A stretch of DNA of 64,000 nucleotides from an uncultured Erythrobacter sp. (GTDB lineage Bacteria; Pseudomonadota; Alphaproteobacteria; Sphingomonadales; Sphingomonadaceae): contig CANMIS010000001.1 in the NCBI GenBank assembly GCA_947498065.1, positions 682,001 through 746,000 of the forward strand. The letters run 5' to 3'. Positions 39,872 to 48,088 of this stretch are shown here, one piece after another. Position 1 is the first letter of the stretch. Each line of letters starts with the position of its first letter. The notes under the pieces were generated by a model. That model worked only from the letters and a program-made list of their open reading frames with translations, ran no database searches and was not told the DNA's origin. The position numbers were made by a program, and so were the translations under genes.

Positions 39872-40434
39872 TCAGCCGTCTCTGCCGCTGCTTGGGTGGC
39901 CGCAGCGCTGCTGCCAGCGCGCGCTTGCGCCGCCCGGATGGGCGAGGCGTCGACCAGGAAGTCACCGAAAGCCTCGGCGAACATTGTCGTCGCGCTCTCT
40001 TCGACCTGTGTCGCGGCCAAAGTCACGGGCGCGCCCGTGATTGGCGAGACCATTTCGCGTGACCGAAGCGGCGACGGCATTCCTTCTTCAGGCTCTGCGC
40101 GGGCAACCCTAATCGGGCTAGGCGCACCGGGAACTTGGGGTGAACCCAGGCTCGCCAATTGACGCTCACCTTCCAGATATTGGTCGGCGCGCGGCGCGAG
40201 ATAGCCGAATTCGACGATGTTCCAATTGGCAAGCTGGCGCTGATTTGCGCGCGCCTGAAATTCGGTTTCCAGCACAAGCGTTTCGCGCTCCAGCTCGACG
40301 ATTTGCCGCTCAGCCAGCAGAACTTCGCTTTTCACAGCATGCACGCGGAAGCTGAGCGCGAGGAACATCCCAACGCATAGTGCGAGCACTGCGACCCAGC
40401 CGATTTGGCGCATACGAGAACCTGAAACGATCAT
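39868..40434 (-). CDS. ftsL: FtsL-like divisome protein
   Basis: Small bitopic protein of 188 residues: a basic N-terminus, one span (about 10-29), then a heptad-like coiled coil (about 32-65; [18 protein letters not shown]) as in FtsL. A Pro/Ala/Glu-rich periplasmic tail of about 120 residues makes it longer than the typical 90-120-residue FtsL. Position between rsmH and ftsI is the standard FtsL place, and sequence conservation in this family is always low. Four-base overlaps on both sides. Confidence 0.82.
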   Translation of the reverse strand: MIVSGSRMRQIGWVAVLALCVGMFLALSFRVHAVKSEVLLAERQIVELERETLVLETEFQARANQRQLANWNIVEFGYLAPRADQYLEGERQLASLGSPQVPGAPSPIRVARAEPEEGMPSPLRSREMVSPITGAPVTLAATQVEESATTMFAEAFGDFLVDASPIRAAQARAGSSAAATQAAAETAE

Positions 40435-41399
40435 GCCGCAAGCCTCCTTGCATCGGCGGTGGTACGGATGGCGCTGCGCAGGGTTGAAGAGCGCGCGCGC
40501 GGATTGCGTTCGATCTCGGCCTCGGAAGGACGGATCGCCTTGGAAAGTTTCTCAAACACGGGCGGATCGCCGGGAATTTCCCCCGGCAAATGGCGCGATA
40601 CAGCGCGGCCCGCACCAGATGCTTCGCGCAGGAAGCGTTTGACCATGCGATCTTCGAGGCTGTGAAAGCTGACCACGGCGAGCTTGCCGCCAGCGCGCAG
40701 CAAGTGCTCCGCAGCGGACAGGCCGCTGCGCAATTCGCCCAGCTCGTCATTCACATGGATGCGCACCGCCTGGAACGAGCGCGTTGCCGGGTCCTTCTTA
40801 TCATGCGGCTTATGGCCCAGCGCCTTGCGAACAATGCGCGCCAGATCGCCGGTCGTCTCCAGCGGGCGCGCAGCAACAATCGCGCGGGCGACCCGGCGCG
40901 ACTGGCGTTCTTCGCCATATTCATAGAGCACATCGGCAATCGTGTCGGCATCGGCAGAATTGAGGAAATCAGCCGCGCTCTCGCCCGCCTGGCTCATCCG
41001 CATATCCAGCGGCCCATCAGCCGAAAACGCAAAGCCGCGCCCCGCCTGATCAAGCTGCATGGAGGAAACGCCAATATCCATCGCCACGCCGTCAACCTGA
41101 GCAACGCCCACCTCGGCCATAGCGCTTACCATCTCAGAAAAACGCCGCGGATGAAGCACTAAGCGCGGAGGGGAACTACGCGCCTCGCTCCATCCGCGGC
41201 CTTGAGAGATCGCGTCAGGATCGCGATCAAAGGCGTGGACGGTCGCGCCGCAATCAAGCAGCGCACGAGTATAGCCGCCGGCGCCAAAAGTGGCGTCGAC
41301 AATGACATCGCCGGGCTGGGGATTAAGCGCAGCGATCACTTCTTCGAGGAGAACAGGTACGTGGGGGGCGGTTTGGCTTGAAGCAGAAGGGGACGTCAT
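40431..41399 (-). CDS. rsmH: 16S rRNA (cytosine-1402-N4)-methyltransferase
   Basis: SAM-dependent methylation of C1402 in the ribosomal P-site; 322 residues. The family start [13 protein letters not shown] is followed by the SAM motif [14 protein letters not shown] and the FDRDP acidic turn. Further marks are [32 protein letters not shown] and [16 protein letters not shown]. Overlaps mraZ and ftsL by four bases. Formerly named mraW. Confidence 0.97.
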   Translation of the reverse strand: MTSPSASSQTAPHVPVLLEEVIAALNPQPGDVIVDATFGAGGYTRALLDCGATVHAFDRDPDAISQGRGWSEARSSPPRLVLHPRRFSEMVSAMAEVGVAQVDGVAMDIGVSSMQLDQAGRGFAFSADGPLDMRMSQAGESAADFLNSADADTIADVLYEYGEERQSRRVARAIVAARPLETTGDLARIVRKALGHKPHDKKDPATRSFQAVRIHVNDELGELRSGLSAAEHLLRAGGKLAVVSFHSLEDRMVKRFLREASGAGRAVSRHLPGEIPGDPPVFEKLSKAIRPSEAEIERNPRARSSTLRSAIRTTADARRLAA

Positions 41400-41896
41400 T
41401 TCTTGCGCCCCTTCGCTTCAGCTTCTGCGACCAGATTGGCGCAGGCCGCCTGCGCGCTTTCCCACTGCTCGCCCATTTGCGCGAGCTGATCTGGGTTCCA
41501 GATCGTGAAGAAGCGCCCTCCGCCGTGGAAATACAGGCCATCGTCAACCTGCGCGAGGCTGCGCAGGTGATCGGGCATCACAAAGCGGCCGCTGTCATCA
41601 AACGGCACTTCGACAAAGCCAAACAGCTGCATCGCGCGCAGATCGCGGTCGAATTCTTTATCAAGGCGGATGGCGCGATCTTCTTCGCGCTCAATCTGCT
41701 CTTCAAGTTCGGTTTTGCGGGATAGACCAAAGCCGGTGAGACAGTTCCAGCGCTCGTGCTTTGCGAGGCAGACGATCCGCCCTTCAGAGCTTTCTTTAAC
41801 AGCCTTACGGAACAGTGGAGGCAGCACAAAGCGGCCCTTATCGCCGGCGGGCGAATAAGCTTGACCACTGAATCCTGCGAACGACACGCGCTCCAA
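41396..41896 (-). CDS. mraZ: transcriptional regulator MraZ
   Basis: Dcw-cluster repressor and nucleoid protein of 166 residues with two SpoVT/AbrB-like half-domains. The first has [14 protein letters not shown] near 19, the second [12 protein letters not shown] near 102; this DXXGR-type signature is diagnostic. The frame begins at a TTG only two bases from GGGGAG; a GTG three codons later (41887) has better spacing, so the true start is uncertain and not ATG either way. It should bind the repeats described upstream and so control its own operon. Confidence 0.94.
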   Translation of the reverse strand: MERVSFAGFSGQAYSPAGDKGRFVLPPLFRKAVKESSEGRIVCLAKHERWNCLTGFGLSRKTELEEQIEREEDRAIRLDKEFDRDLRAMQLFGFVEVPFDDSGRFVMPDHLRSLAQVDDGLYFHGGGRFFTIWNPDQLAQMGEQWESAQAACANLVAEAEAKGRKK

Positions 41897-42065
41897 CTCC
41901 CCTTCTCACCCGTCCCTCACGGGTTTTCATTTTCCCCACCTCCCTTTTGAGGAGGCCAAACACGCCCTCTGCCTCACCATTCCGCACGCGAGCGGAACCG
42001 GCGCGCCAACCGCGATGGGCGGCGCAAACACAAACGGGCATGTTTGATGGAAGACGGTAATATCG

Positions 42066-42110
42066 TGGGTTTAACCGGGATGGAAGGGGTTTTTGCGGGA
42101 TTTTGCGGGA
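42066..42110 (+). promoter_or_regulatory. five-copy MraZ-box-like operator
   Basis: Pentamers TGGGT, CGGGA, GGGGT, CGGGA and CGGGA begin at 42066, 42076, 42086, 42096 and 42106, each followed by a five-base spacer; the period is exactly ten. MraZ of E. coli binds TGGGN repeats with five-base spacers upstream of mraZ. Degenerate in-phase TGGTA (42116) and TGGTT (42136) continue the pattern. The G-rich strand is opposite to the mraZ coding strand. Confidence 0.78.
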
Positions 42111-42251
42111 TAAGATGGTAAATTATTGTTTCATATGGTTAATATACAGAGGTCATCCGCTTCACTACCTAGCATGGGAACCAAAGAGCCCGCTTCAAAA
42201 CGCTGATTTTCCGGTCAAAACTGCGAGAATCGCATTTTTCGAGTCGCTGAT

Positions 42252-42276
42252 GCCCGGCCCGTCCCGCAAAATCCCC
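42252..42276 (-). promoter_or_regulatory. second, inverted cluster of three MraZ-box-like repeats
   Basis: On the minus strand GGGGA, CGGGA and CGGGC occur at ten-base steps, with the same TTTTG spacer as in the first cluster between two of them. A 14-base stretch (42262-42275) is an exact reverse complement of 42097-42110. The two clusters thus face each other across about 140 AT-rich bases. Confidence 0.5.
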
Positions 42277-42352
42277 GATCGCGATTTTGGGGCGCTTGGG
42301 CGCTGATCAAATGATTTGCAGCAATGGCGGTGAGAATCGGGCCGTCAGCGAC

Positions 42353-43144
42353 TCAGTTGAAGGTTTGTGCAAGCAAGGCGCTCAGCGTGTCGCCCTGTTC
42401 TCCGGCGAGCTCTTGATGCTCAAAGATTGCAGCGTCGGCGAGCACCGTTACGCGCCCCTCGCCAATATCGCAGGCCGCGATAATTCCATCGCCTTGCAAT
42501 TCGCACGAGGCAGCGGCGGGATCGAGAACGCTGACAACACCGGCCATGTGAAGCGGGATCTGACCGCCAGCAACTAGGGTCGACCGCACACTGACGGCCT
42601 GCCCCTCATCAAAACTAATCGCCAAACCCCAGCGCTCAATCACTGGCGGGATCAGCGCAGCGCCCACCGGGCGGCGCGGATCGCCAAAGGCGACCTCATA
42701 TTCCCCGGTCAGCATTGGATCGAGCGCGATCAGCAGCTGCCCGCCGCCCCGCACCCAATCATCCAGCGCGACATTGTCTGAAGGACTGAGCCCGCGCGGC
42801 TGGACAATCGCCAGACGCTCTAGCCCCGCAAGCGGACTGACGCCCTGATCATCGGGTGAAAGGCTGTCGAGCAGCCTCAGATCATAGCGCGCTTCCAAGA
42901 CCGTGCGCTGCCAGGGCGTCTCTTGCTCTGCATCAATCAGGCTGGTGAAATCGTCGCCGAGCGGCCAATAAAGCGGCAGACTGCTCATCAGGCCGAGCTC
43001 CACTCGCTCAGCTGAGCCATTGCTGGAGCTCGCACGCAGCCCTTGGCTCCGGTCGCTCGATTGGGCCAGCCACCACAGCGCGGCCGCGCCAATGGCCAAC
43101 ACGCCAAACGCAGCAAGGGTAAATTTACGGAGTTTTGGGCTCAT
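42353..43144 (-). CDS. membrane-anchored GldG/DUF4350-like protein
   Basis: A 263-residue protein with a basic N-terminus, one span (about 8-27) and a soluble, probably periplasmic domain. The phrases GGQLLIALDPMLTGEYEVAFGD and LAIVQPRGLSPSDNVALDDWVR resemble the receptor-like domain of GldG/DUF4350 proteins, which are often linked to ABC-type systems. Resemblance is by eye and no transporter gene adjoins. Two cysteines lie close together near the C-terminus (ASCELQGDGIIAAC). Its start overlaps the preceding gene by 20 bases, so the two are probably one unit. Confidence 0.7.
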   Translation of the reverse strand: MSPKLRKFTLAAFGVLAIGAAALWWLAQSSDRSQGLRASSSNGSAERVELGLMSSLPLYWPLGDDFTSLIDAEQETPWQRTVLEARYDLRLLDSLSPDDQGVSPLAGLERLAIVQPRGLSPSDNVALDDWVRGGGQLLIALDPMLTGEYEVAFGDPRRPVGAALIPPVIERWGLAISFDEGQAVSVRSTLVAGGQIPLHMAGVVSVLDPAAASCELQGDGIIAACDIGEGRVTVLADAAIFEHQELAGEQGDTLSALLAQTFN

Positions 43145-43562
43145 TGATCAGCGGATCATCGCGCACAACATCACCGGGCAGAGGGTCACCAGCGGTGCCC
43201 TCGCCCTGCTCAGGCACAATCGCCGCCTCTTGCGTCGCGGCCGGACTTGGGTCCACCGGCAGATCAGGCACTACGCCTGCATCGGCGAGCGGATCGTTGA
43301 TCTTGGCCTCTGCACTCGGCTCGGTCGTCGGCGCAGCTTCTGGCACGGCGCTGTCTTCGCTCACTTGTGCGCGTCCCTGGATCACGCTGGCCAAACCGAC
43401 CAGCAGCACCATCGCCGCAAGGCCGGACAGACCGACCTGCAGGCGCTGCACCGCCTCCTCGCGGGTTCCGCCAAGGGGGGCGCCTGCGCGCTCAAGATCT
43501 GGGTTTTCTGCAACAGCCCGCGCCACTTCTTCGCGGGTCTCAAACAGTTTACGATACGCCAT
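43125..43562 (-). CDS. single-span acidic protein of unknown function
   Basis: A 145-residue protein. A soluble helical N-terminus (LFETREEVARAVAENPD) is followed by one membrane span at about 45-62 and an acidic Pro/Ala/Asp/Glu-rich tail with repeated DPL phrases. No family recognised. The gene sits 12 bases after the cysteine synthase stop and overlaps the next gene by 20 bases, so all three may be co-transcribed. Low complexity argues for a flexible periplasmic tail. Confidence 0.65.
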   Translation of the reverse strand: MAYRKLFETREEVARAVAENPDLERAGAPLGGTREEAVQRLQVGLSGLAAMVLLVGLASVIQGRAQVSEDSAVPEAAPTTEPSAEAKINDPLADAGVVPDLPVDPSPAATQEAAIVPEQGEGTAGDPLPGDVVRDDPLINEPKTP

Positions 43563-43574
43563 AATGGCTGCCTA

Positions 43575-44588
43575 TCACGCTTGCTTAAGCCAGTCGAACA
43601 CTGGAAGCTCTTTCGCCTTCAACCATTCGGCATTGTACAGGGTTGAGAGGTAGCGAAAGCCGGTGTCGCAAAGGATTGTCGCGACTTGTGGGTTCTCTCG
43701 TCCTTCGGCGACCAGCTGCTTGCCCAGCGCAATCGCGCCCGCGACATTGATGCCGGAGGATAGGCCAAGGCACAGCCCTTCCTCGCGCAGCAGGCGGGCG
43801 ACCCATTCAAGGCCTTCTTCGTCAGAAATGCGGAATTGGGTGTCAATCGGCGCGCCTTCGAGATTGGCGGTGATCCGGCCTTGGCCAATGCCCTCGGCAA
43901 CGGAAGACCCCTCGCCCTTCAGCTCGCCATTCGCGTAGTAATTGTAGAGCGCCGCGCCATGCGGATCGGTCAGCGCTATGCGGACATCCTCGGATTTCTC
44001 CTTCAGCCCCATGCCAACCCCGGCAATCGTCCCACCAGTCCCAGCCGCGCATGTAAACCCGTCAATCTTGCCGCCGGTCTGCTGCCACAGCTCCTTAGCC
44101 GTGCCTTCGATATGCGCGCGGCGATTGGCGACATTGTCAAACTGTCCGGCCCAGATAGCGCCCTCGGTTTCGTCCGCCATGCGGCGTGAGGTGTGCTGAA
44201 AATGCGCAGGATCGGCGTATTTGGTCGGCGGCACGAGCACCAGCTGCGCGCCCAAAGCCCGCAAAGTGTCCATCTTTTCTTTGGACTGGTTGTCCGGCAT
44301 CACGATCACGGTCTTGTAACCGAGCGCATTGGCGACCAGCGCAATGCCGATACCGGTGTTGCCAGCGGTGCCTTCGATTACGGTGCCGCCCGGCTTTAAC
44401 TCGCCGCGCGCCTCTGCATCGCGGATCATGTAAAGCGCCGCGCGGTCCTTCACCGAAGAGCCCGGATTGGCAAATTCGCATTTGCCCCAAATATCGCAGC
44501 CCGCCGCCTCGCTTGGCCCGGCTAGACGGACCAGCGGCGTGTTTCCGATCAAGGCGAGCGTATCGCCGACAGGTTGAGTAATGTTCAT
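43575..44588 (-). CDS. cysK: cysteine synthase (O-acetylserine sulfhydrylase)
   Basis: PLP enzyme making cysteine from O-acetylserine and sulfide; 337 residues. The Schiff-base lysine is in NPGSSVKDRAA (near 47). EGTAGNTGIG is the asparagine loop binding substrate, FTCAAGTGGTIAGVG the phosphate cradle, and GLSSGINVAGAIALG the C-terminal site. The ATG was chosen because IGNTPLVRL then lies at the usual distance; the frame is open 20 codons further. The long PPTKYADPAHFQHTS insert resembles the CysK2/CBS-like branch, so cystathionine beta-synthase-type activity is possible. Confidence 0.9.
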   Translation of the reverse strand: MNITQPVGDTLALIGNTPLVRLAGPSEAAGCDIWGKCEFANPGSSVKDRAALYMIRDAEARGELKPGGTVIEGTAGNTGIGIALVANALGYKTVIVMPDNQSKEKMDTLRALGAQLVLVPPTKYADPAHFQHTSRRMADETEGAIWAGQFDNVANRRAHIEGTAKELWQQTGGKIDGFTCAAGTGGTIAGVGMGLKEKSEDVRIALTDPHGAALYNYYANGELKGEGSSVAEGIGQGRITANLEGAPIDTQFRISDEEGLEWVARLLREEGLCLGLSSGINVAGAIALGKQLVAEGRENPQVATILCDTGFRYLSTLYNAEWLKAKELPVFDWLKQA

Positions 44589-44674
44589 GGACTGCGAGTT
44601 AGGAGCTTGCGAGAAATCTCGCAATGCAGATCGGCTTTGCGAACGCAAAGCGGGATTATTGCGACGATGCCGTA

Positions 44675-44752
44675 GCCACCCGCGCCCTCCACCCTTCCAC
44701 CCGGATGGTATCCCGGTAGGCTCCGGGTGGAAGGGTGGAGGGTGCGGGTGGC
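44675..44752. repeat. 78-base palindromic intergenic element, copy 2
   Basis: Arms 44675-44705 and 44722-44752 pair with one mismatch around a 16-base loop. The left arm is identical to copy 1 at 16795; the loop differs at one base and the right arm at a few. As with copy 1 it lies between two minus-strand genes, here after the ferredoxin stop and before cysK. Confidence 0.85.
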
Positions 44753-44773
44753 CGAGCTAAATTGAGAAAATGC

Positions 44774-45091
44774 TCAATCTTCAGCTGCGATAGTTACCTT
44801 TAAGCCGTCGAGTTCTGCTGTGAGCGGAACCTGGCACGAGAGGCGCGAGGTTTCATTGCGATGCTCGCTCGATTCCAGCAGATCATCTTCGTCTTCGCTC
44901 ATTTCAGGCAGCTTTGCCGTAAACTCAGGATCGATGTGGATGTGGCAGGTCGCGCAAGAACAGCACCCTCCGCACAGCGCCAGCAGCTCGTCAAAGCCAT
45001 TGTCGCGAATAGCCTCCATCACCGTCAGGCCGTCCTCGACCTCGATGTCACTCGTTTCGCCTTCACGATTGGTGACGATCAGTTTCGGCAT
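44774..45091 (-). CDS. adrenodoxin-type [2Fe-2S] ferredoxin
   Basis: Electron carrier of 105 residues. The cluster ligands are C40, C46, C49 and C86 in the pattern C-X5-C-X2-C typical of adrenodoxin/putidaredoxin ferredoxins, with an extra C43 and C44 between the first two. The acidic helix MSEDEDDLLESS is the usual partner-docking surface. Partners in alphaproteobacteria are cytochromes P450 or Fe-S assembly; none is adjacent. Copy 2 of the palindromic element lies 21 bases after its stop. Confidence 0.93.
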   Translation of the reverse strand: MPKLIVTNREGETSDIEVEDGLTVMEAIRDNGFDELLALCGGCCSCATCHIHIDPEFTAKLPEMSEDEDDLLESSEHRNETSRLSCQVPLTAELDGLKVTIAAED

Positions 45092-45197
45092 TGCATTGTA
45101 TCCTTTTCAGTGTCCGCTGGATTGGCCAGCGCTCTATCGAATAGTCGGCTGCGCTGCTAGAGGCAGATTTCGCATTGTATAGCTATGGGAATTATTA

Positions 45198-45815
45198 GTG
45201 GGATTGAGCGCAGCTGCAATCAAGGCCTCGCTTGATGCATTGGCCAAAAATGATACCGATCTGGCGAATGAAATCTCTCGGATCGGCTATCCAGAGCCGC
45301 GCATCAGAGACCGCGGTTATATGACGATGCTGCGCACGATTGTAGGCCAGCAGGTCTCGGTCGCCGCGGCGGCGAGCATGTGGAACAAATTGGAAGCGGA
45401 ACTGGGCGAAGGGTTTACCCCCGCATGCCTGCTAAGCCGCGATTTTGACACTTTGCGCGCCTGCGGCCTGTCGCGCCAGAAACAGGGCTATGCCCGTAGC
45501 CTGTGCGAGCTCGTACAAACCGGCGAGGTCAATTTTGATGACCTGCCCGGCGATGATGAAGAGGCCATCGCAGAGCTGATCAAGGTCAAAGGGATCGGGC
45601 GATGGTCAGCGGAGATATATCTGCTGTTTGCAGAAGGGCGCGGCGATATGTGGCCGGCCGGCGATCTGGCAGTGCAGGAAGGCGTCAAACGATTGCTAAA
45701 GCTGAACGAGCGGCCCGATGAAAAAGGCCTGCGCCAAATCGGTGAGCGCTGGCGCCCACATCGCGGGGCAATGGCAATCTGGGTCTGGCACTTTTACGCG
45801 AACCCAGCGCTCTAA
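45198..45815 (+). CDS. DNA-3-methyladenine glycosylase II-like protein (HhH-GPD)
   Basis: Base-excision repair glycosylase of 205 residues, expected to remove alkylated purines. The all-helical HhH-GPD fold is shown by TIVGQQVSVAAAASMW near 50, the hairpin LIKVKGIGRWSAEIYL near 133, and the catalytic aspartate D156 in WPAGDLAVQ. It lacks the C-terminal 4Fe-4S cysteines of Nth/MutY and the AlkA N-terminal domain, so it is a short AlkA/MagIII-like form. It starts at a GTG after GGGA. Isolated between divergent neighbours. Confidence 0.9.
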   Translation: MGLSAAAIKASLDALAKNDTDLANEISRIGYPEPRIRDRGYMTMLRTIVGQQVSVAAAASMWNKLEAELGEGFTPACLLSRDFDTLRACGLSRQKQGYARSLCELVQTGEVNFDDLPGDDEEAIAELIKVKGIGRWSAEIYLLFAEGRGDMWPAGDLAVQEGVKRLLKLNERPDEKGLRQIGERWRPHRGAMAIWVWHFYANPAL

Positions 45816-45875
45816 TGATCCCTTTCACCTAGGCATCTGCTCTATTCCCTGCGACTTGCGGCTCGCTATCATGTG

Positions 45876-45895
45876 TGTATTATCCGAATAATACA
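45876..45895. promoter_or_regulatory. 20-base palindrome, candidate operator upstream of the S9 peptidase gene
   Basis: TGTATTATCCGAATAATACA is self-complementary except for one base pair (9 of 10 pairs match). It is a sharply AT-rich block in GC-rich surroundings, 122 bases before the peptidase start and 60 after the glycosylase stop. It has the size and symmetry of a dimeric-repressor site (TetR, Fur or similar size class); the factor is unknown. Confidence 0.45.
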
Positions 45896-46017
45896 GTTGT
45901 TTGAAATCGATCGGATAGCCCCCATGTCCCCCCGCACAACAACTCGTTTTGTAAGTAACCGCGCGCCTGCCGGGCACCGTCTCTGCAGATAACCACGCCG
46001 CCAATACCGGAGCCACA

Positions 46018-47979
46018 ATGACCAACACCGCCGAAGCCTATGACCTGATCCCGCGCGATGCCCTGTTTGGCAACCCGACCAAAGCGCAGGGGCGCATCAG
46101 CCCCGATGGCAAATATCTCAGCTGGCTCGCGCCAAAGGATGGCGTGCTCAACATCTGGATGGCTCCGCGTGACAATCTGGACGCTGCTAAAGCGATGACA
46201 AGCGCAGCCGACCGCCCGATCCGCCAGCATTTCTGGTCCCCGGATTCCAGCAGCCTGTTGTATATTCAGGACAAGGGCGGTGATGAGAACTTTCTGCTCT
46301 ATTCGATCAATGTTGAAACCGGGGTGGAGACCAACCTCACCCCGTTTGAAAACACCCGCGTAGATATTGTCGGCGGGTCAGAGACGATCCGCGACAAAAT
46401 CCTGATCGGCCTCAACAATCGCGATCCGCAATTCCACGATGTGCACCTGCTTGATCTCAACACGGGCGAGCTTGAGCTCGTCTATGAGAACAACAGCTAT
46501 GCCGGGTTTATGGCGGATGACACGCTGACGCTGCGCATGGCGATGCGTCAGAATGAGGCGGGCGGCACCGATTATTTCCGGGTCGAAGATGGCGCGGTTG
46601 AAGAGGCTGCGTTTGAGACCACGGCGATGGAAGATTCGCTGACCACTTCCCCAGCGGGCTACACCACCGACGGCTCAACGCTGTATTGGCTCGACAGCCG
46701 CGGCCGCAACACCGCTGCTCTCTATGCTCAGGACACCGCGAGCGGCGAAAAGACGCTGGTGGCGGAGAATGACAAAGCCGATATTGGCGGCACCATTCGC
46801 AACAACAAAACCGGCGTGGTTGAGGCCTATTCGGCGAACTATCTCAAGACCGAGTGGACCGCGATTGATCCCGAGATCAAGGCCTCGCTCGATTGGCTCG
46901 GCGGCCAGCTCGAGGGCGAGTTTGGCGTCGCCAGCCGCACCGATGACGACATGACCTGGATCGTGTGGAACGACCCGCTGACCGCGCCAAGCGGCAGCTA
47001 TATCTATGACCGCGCGGCCAAGACCCTCACCCCGTTCTACATCACCCGGCCAGAGCTGGAGGGCGCGCCGCTCCAGCCGATGCAGCCAGTGGAGATCACC
47101 AGCCGCGATGGCTTGATCCTGCCATCCTATCTCACCCTGCCGCCGGGCAGCGACAGCGATGCGAGCGGCCGTCCAGACGCCGCCGTACCGATGGTGCTGC
47201 TGGTCCATGGCGGCCCGTGGGCGCGCGATGATTATGGCTTTTCCAGCGGCGTCCAATGGCTCGCGAACAGAGGCTATGCCGTGCTGCAAGTGAACTTCCG
47301 CGGCTCCACCGGCTTCGGCAAAGACTTCATCAACGCTGGCAATAAAGAGTGGGGTCTGTCGATGCATGACGATCTGATCGACGCGACGGATTGGGCGATT
47401 GAGCAAGGCATCACCACCGCGGATCAAGTGGCAATCATGGGCGGTTCTTACGGCGGCTATGCAACGCTGGCTGGACTCACCTTTACGCCAGAGAAATTCG
47501 CTTGCGGTGTCGACATTGTTGGCCCGTCCAACCTTGAAACCTTGCTGGCGACGATCCCGCCCTATTGGGCACCGATGGTGAAAATTTTCCACGAACGCAT
47601 GGGCGATCCCAGCACCGAAGAAGGCCTCGCTTTGCTGAAGGCCGCCAGCCCGCTGTACAAAGCGGATCAGATCACTAAGCCGCTGCTTATCCTGCAAGGC
47701 GCCAATGATCCGCGCGTCAAGCAGTCAGAGAGCGACCAGATCGTCGGCGCGATGAAGGATGCCGGTGTCCCGGTCACTTACGTGCTCTATCCCGATGAGG
47801 GCCACGGTTTCGCAAAGCCGAACAACAACATCGCCTACACCGCGATCACCGAGAATTTCCTGGCGGAATGCCTCGGCGGGCGCAGCGAGGCGATTGGCGA
47901 TACAGTCGGCAATTCCACGGCGCAAATCCTCGAAGGCGCGCAGCATGTGGTTGGCCTGGAAGCCGCGCTGGCGAAGTAG
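46018..47979 (+). CDS. S9 family prolyl-oligopeptidase-like serine peptidase
   Basis: Alpha/beta-hydrolase peptidase of 653 residues with an N-terminal beta-propeller (about 20-375; RISPDGKYLSWLAP, FWSPDSSSLLYIQD) and a C-terminal catalytic domain. The triad is Ser477 in GGSYGG, Asp564 in GANDPRV and His596 in EGHGF. VPMVLLVHGGPWARDDYGF is the oxyanion-side block. Expected to cleave short peptides, like acylaminoacyl or dipeptidyl peptidases. GGAG five bases before the ATG supports the start; no signal peptide is present, although many relatives are exported. A hairpin terminator follows. Confidence 0.92.
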   Translation: MTNTAEAYDLIPRDALFGNPTKAQGRISPDGKYLSWLAPKDGVLNIWMAPRDNLDAAKAMTSAADRPIRQHFWSPDSSSLLYIQDKGGDENFLLYSINVETGVETNLTPFENTRVDIVGGSETIRDKILIGLNNRDPQFHDVHLLDLNTGELELVYENNSYAGFMADDTLTLRMAMRQNEAGGTDYFRVEDGAVEEAAFETTAMEDSLTTSPAGYTTDGSTLYWLDSRGRNTAALYAQDTASGEKTLVAENDKADIGGTIRNNKTGVVEAYSANYLKTEWTAIDPEIKASLDWLGGQLEGEFGVASRTDDDMTWIVWNDPLTAPSGSYIYDRAAKTLTPFYITRPELEGAPLQPMQPVEITSRDGLILPSYLTLPPGSDSDASGRPDAAVPMVLLVHGGPWARDDYGFSSGVQWLANRGYAVLQVNFRGSTGFGKDFINAGNKEWGLSMHDDLIDATDWAIEQGITTADQVAIMGGSYGGYATLAGLTFTPEKFACGVDIVGPSNLETLLATIPPYWAPMVKIFHERMGDPSTEEGLALLKAASPLYKADQITKPLLILQGANDPRVKQSESDQIVGAMKDAGVPVTYVLYPDEGHGFAKPNNNIAYTAITENFLAECLGGRSEAIGDTVGNSTAQILEGAQHVVGLEAALAK

Positions 47980-48035
47980 CCGACCGGTTAATGCACAGCC
48001 ATCGGTGCTGACACGCATGTCAGTAGCTGACAAAC

Positions 48036-48072
48036 AGAGCGCGCGGGGTTAGACCTCGCGCGTTCTTGTTTT
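48036..48072 (+). terminator. rho-independent terminator after the S9 peptidase gene
   Basis: AGAGCGCGCGGGG (48036-48048) pairs with CCTCGCGCGTTCT (48054-48066) using two G-U pairs, with loop TTAGA and a following TGTTTT. It lies 57 bases after the peptidase stop and just before the SDR gene on the same strand, so the two are probably separate units. Confidence 0.75.
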
Positions 48073-48088
48073 CGGGGAGTAGGTTTTA

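Larger units (their letters stand above)
41897..42352. other. 456-base gene-free control region upstream of the dcw cluster
   Basis: No reading frame here looks coding. The part near mraZ is G-rich on its coding strand. The middle (about 42110-42240) is the most AT-rich stretch of the area and probably holds the dcw promoter, though I cannot fix -35/-10 boxes. Two clusters of GGG repeats in opposite orientation are listed separately. GAGTCGCTGA (42241) and TCAGCGACTC (42345-42354) form an inverted repeat, each arm containing a GANTC site. Confidence 0.7.

Noticed and set aside
41899..41945. Additional MraZ repeats in the mraZ ribosome-site region
   Set aside because: Several GGG triplets occur on the coding strand, but only two are at the ten-base step; the rest are irregular.
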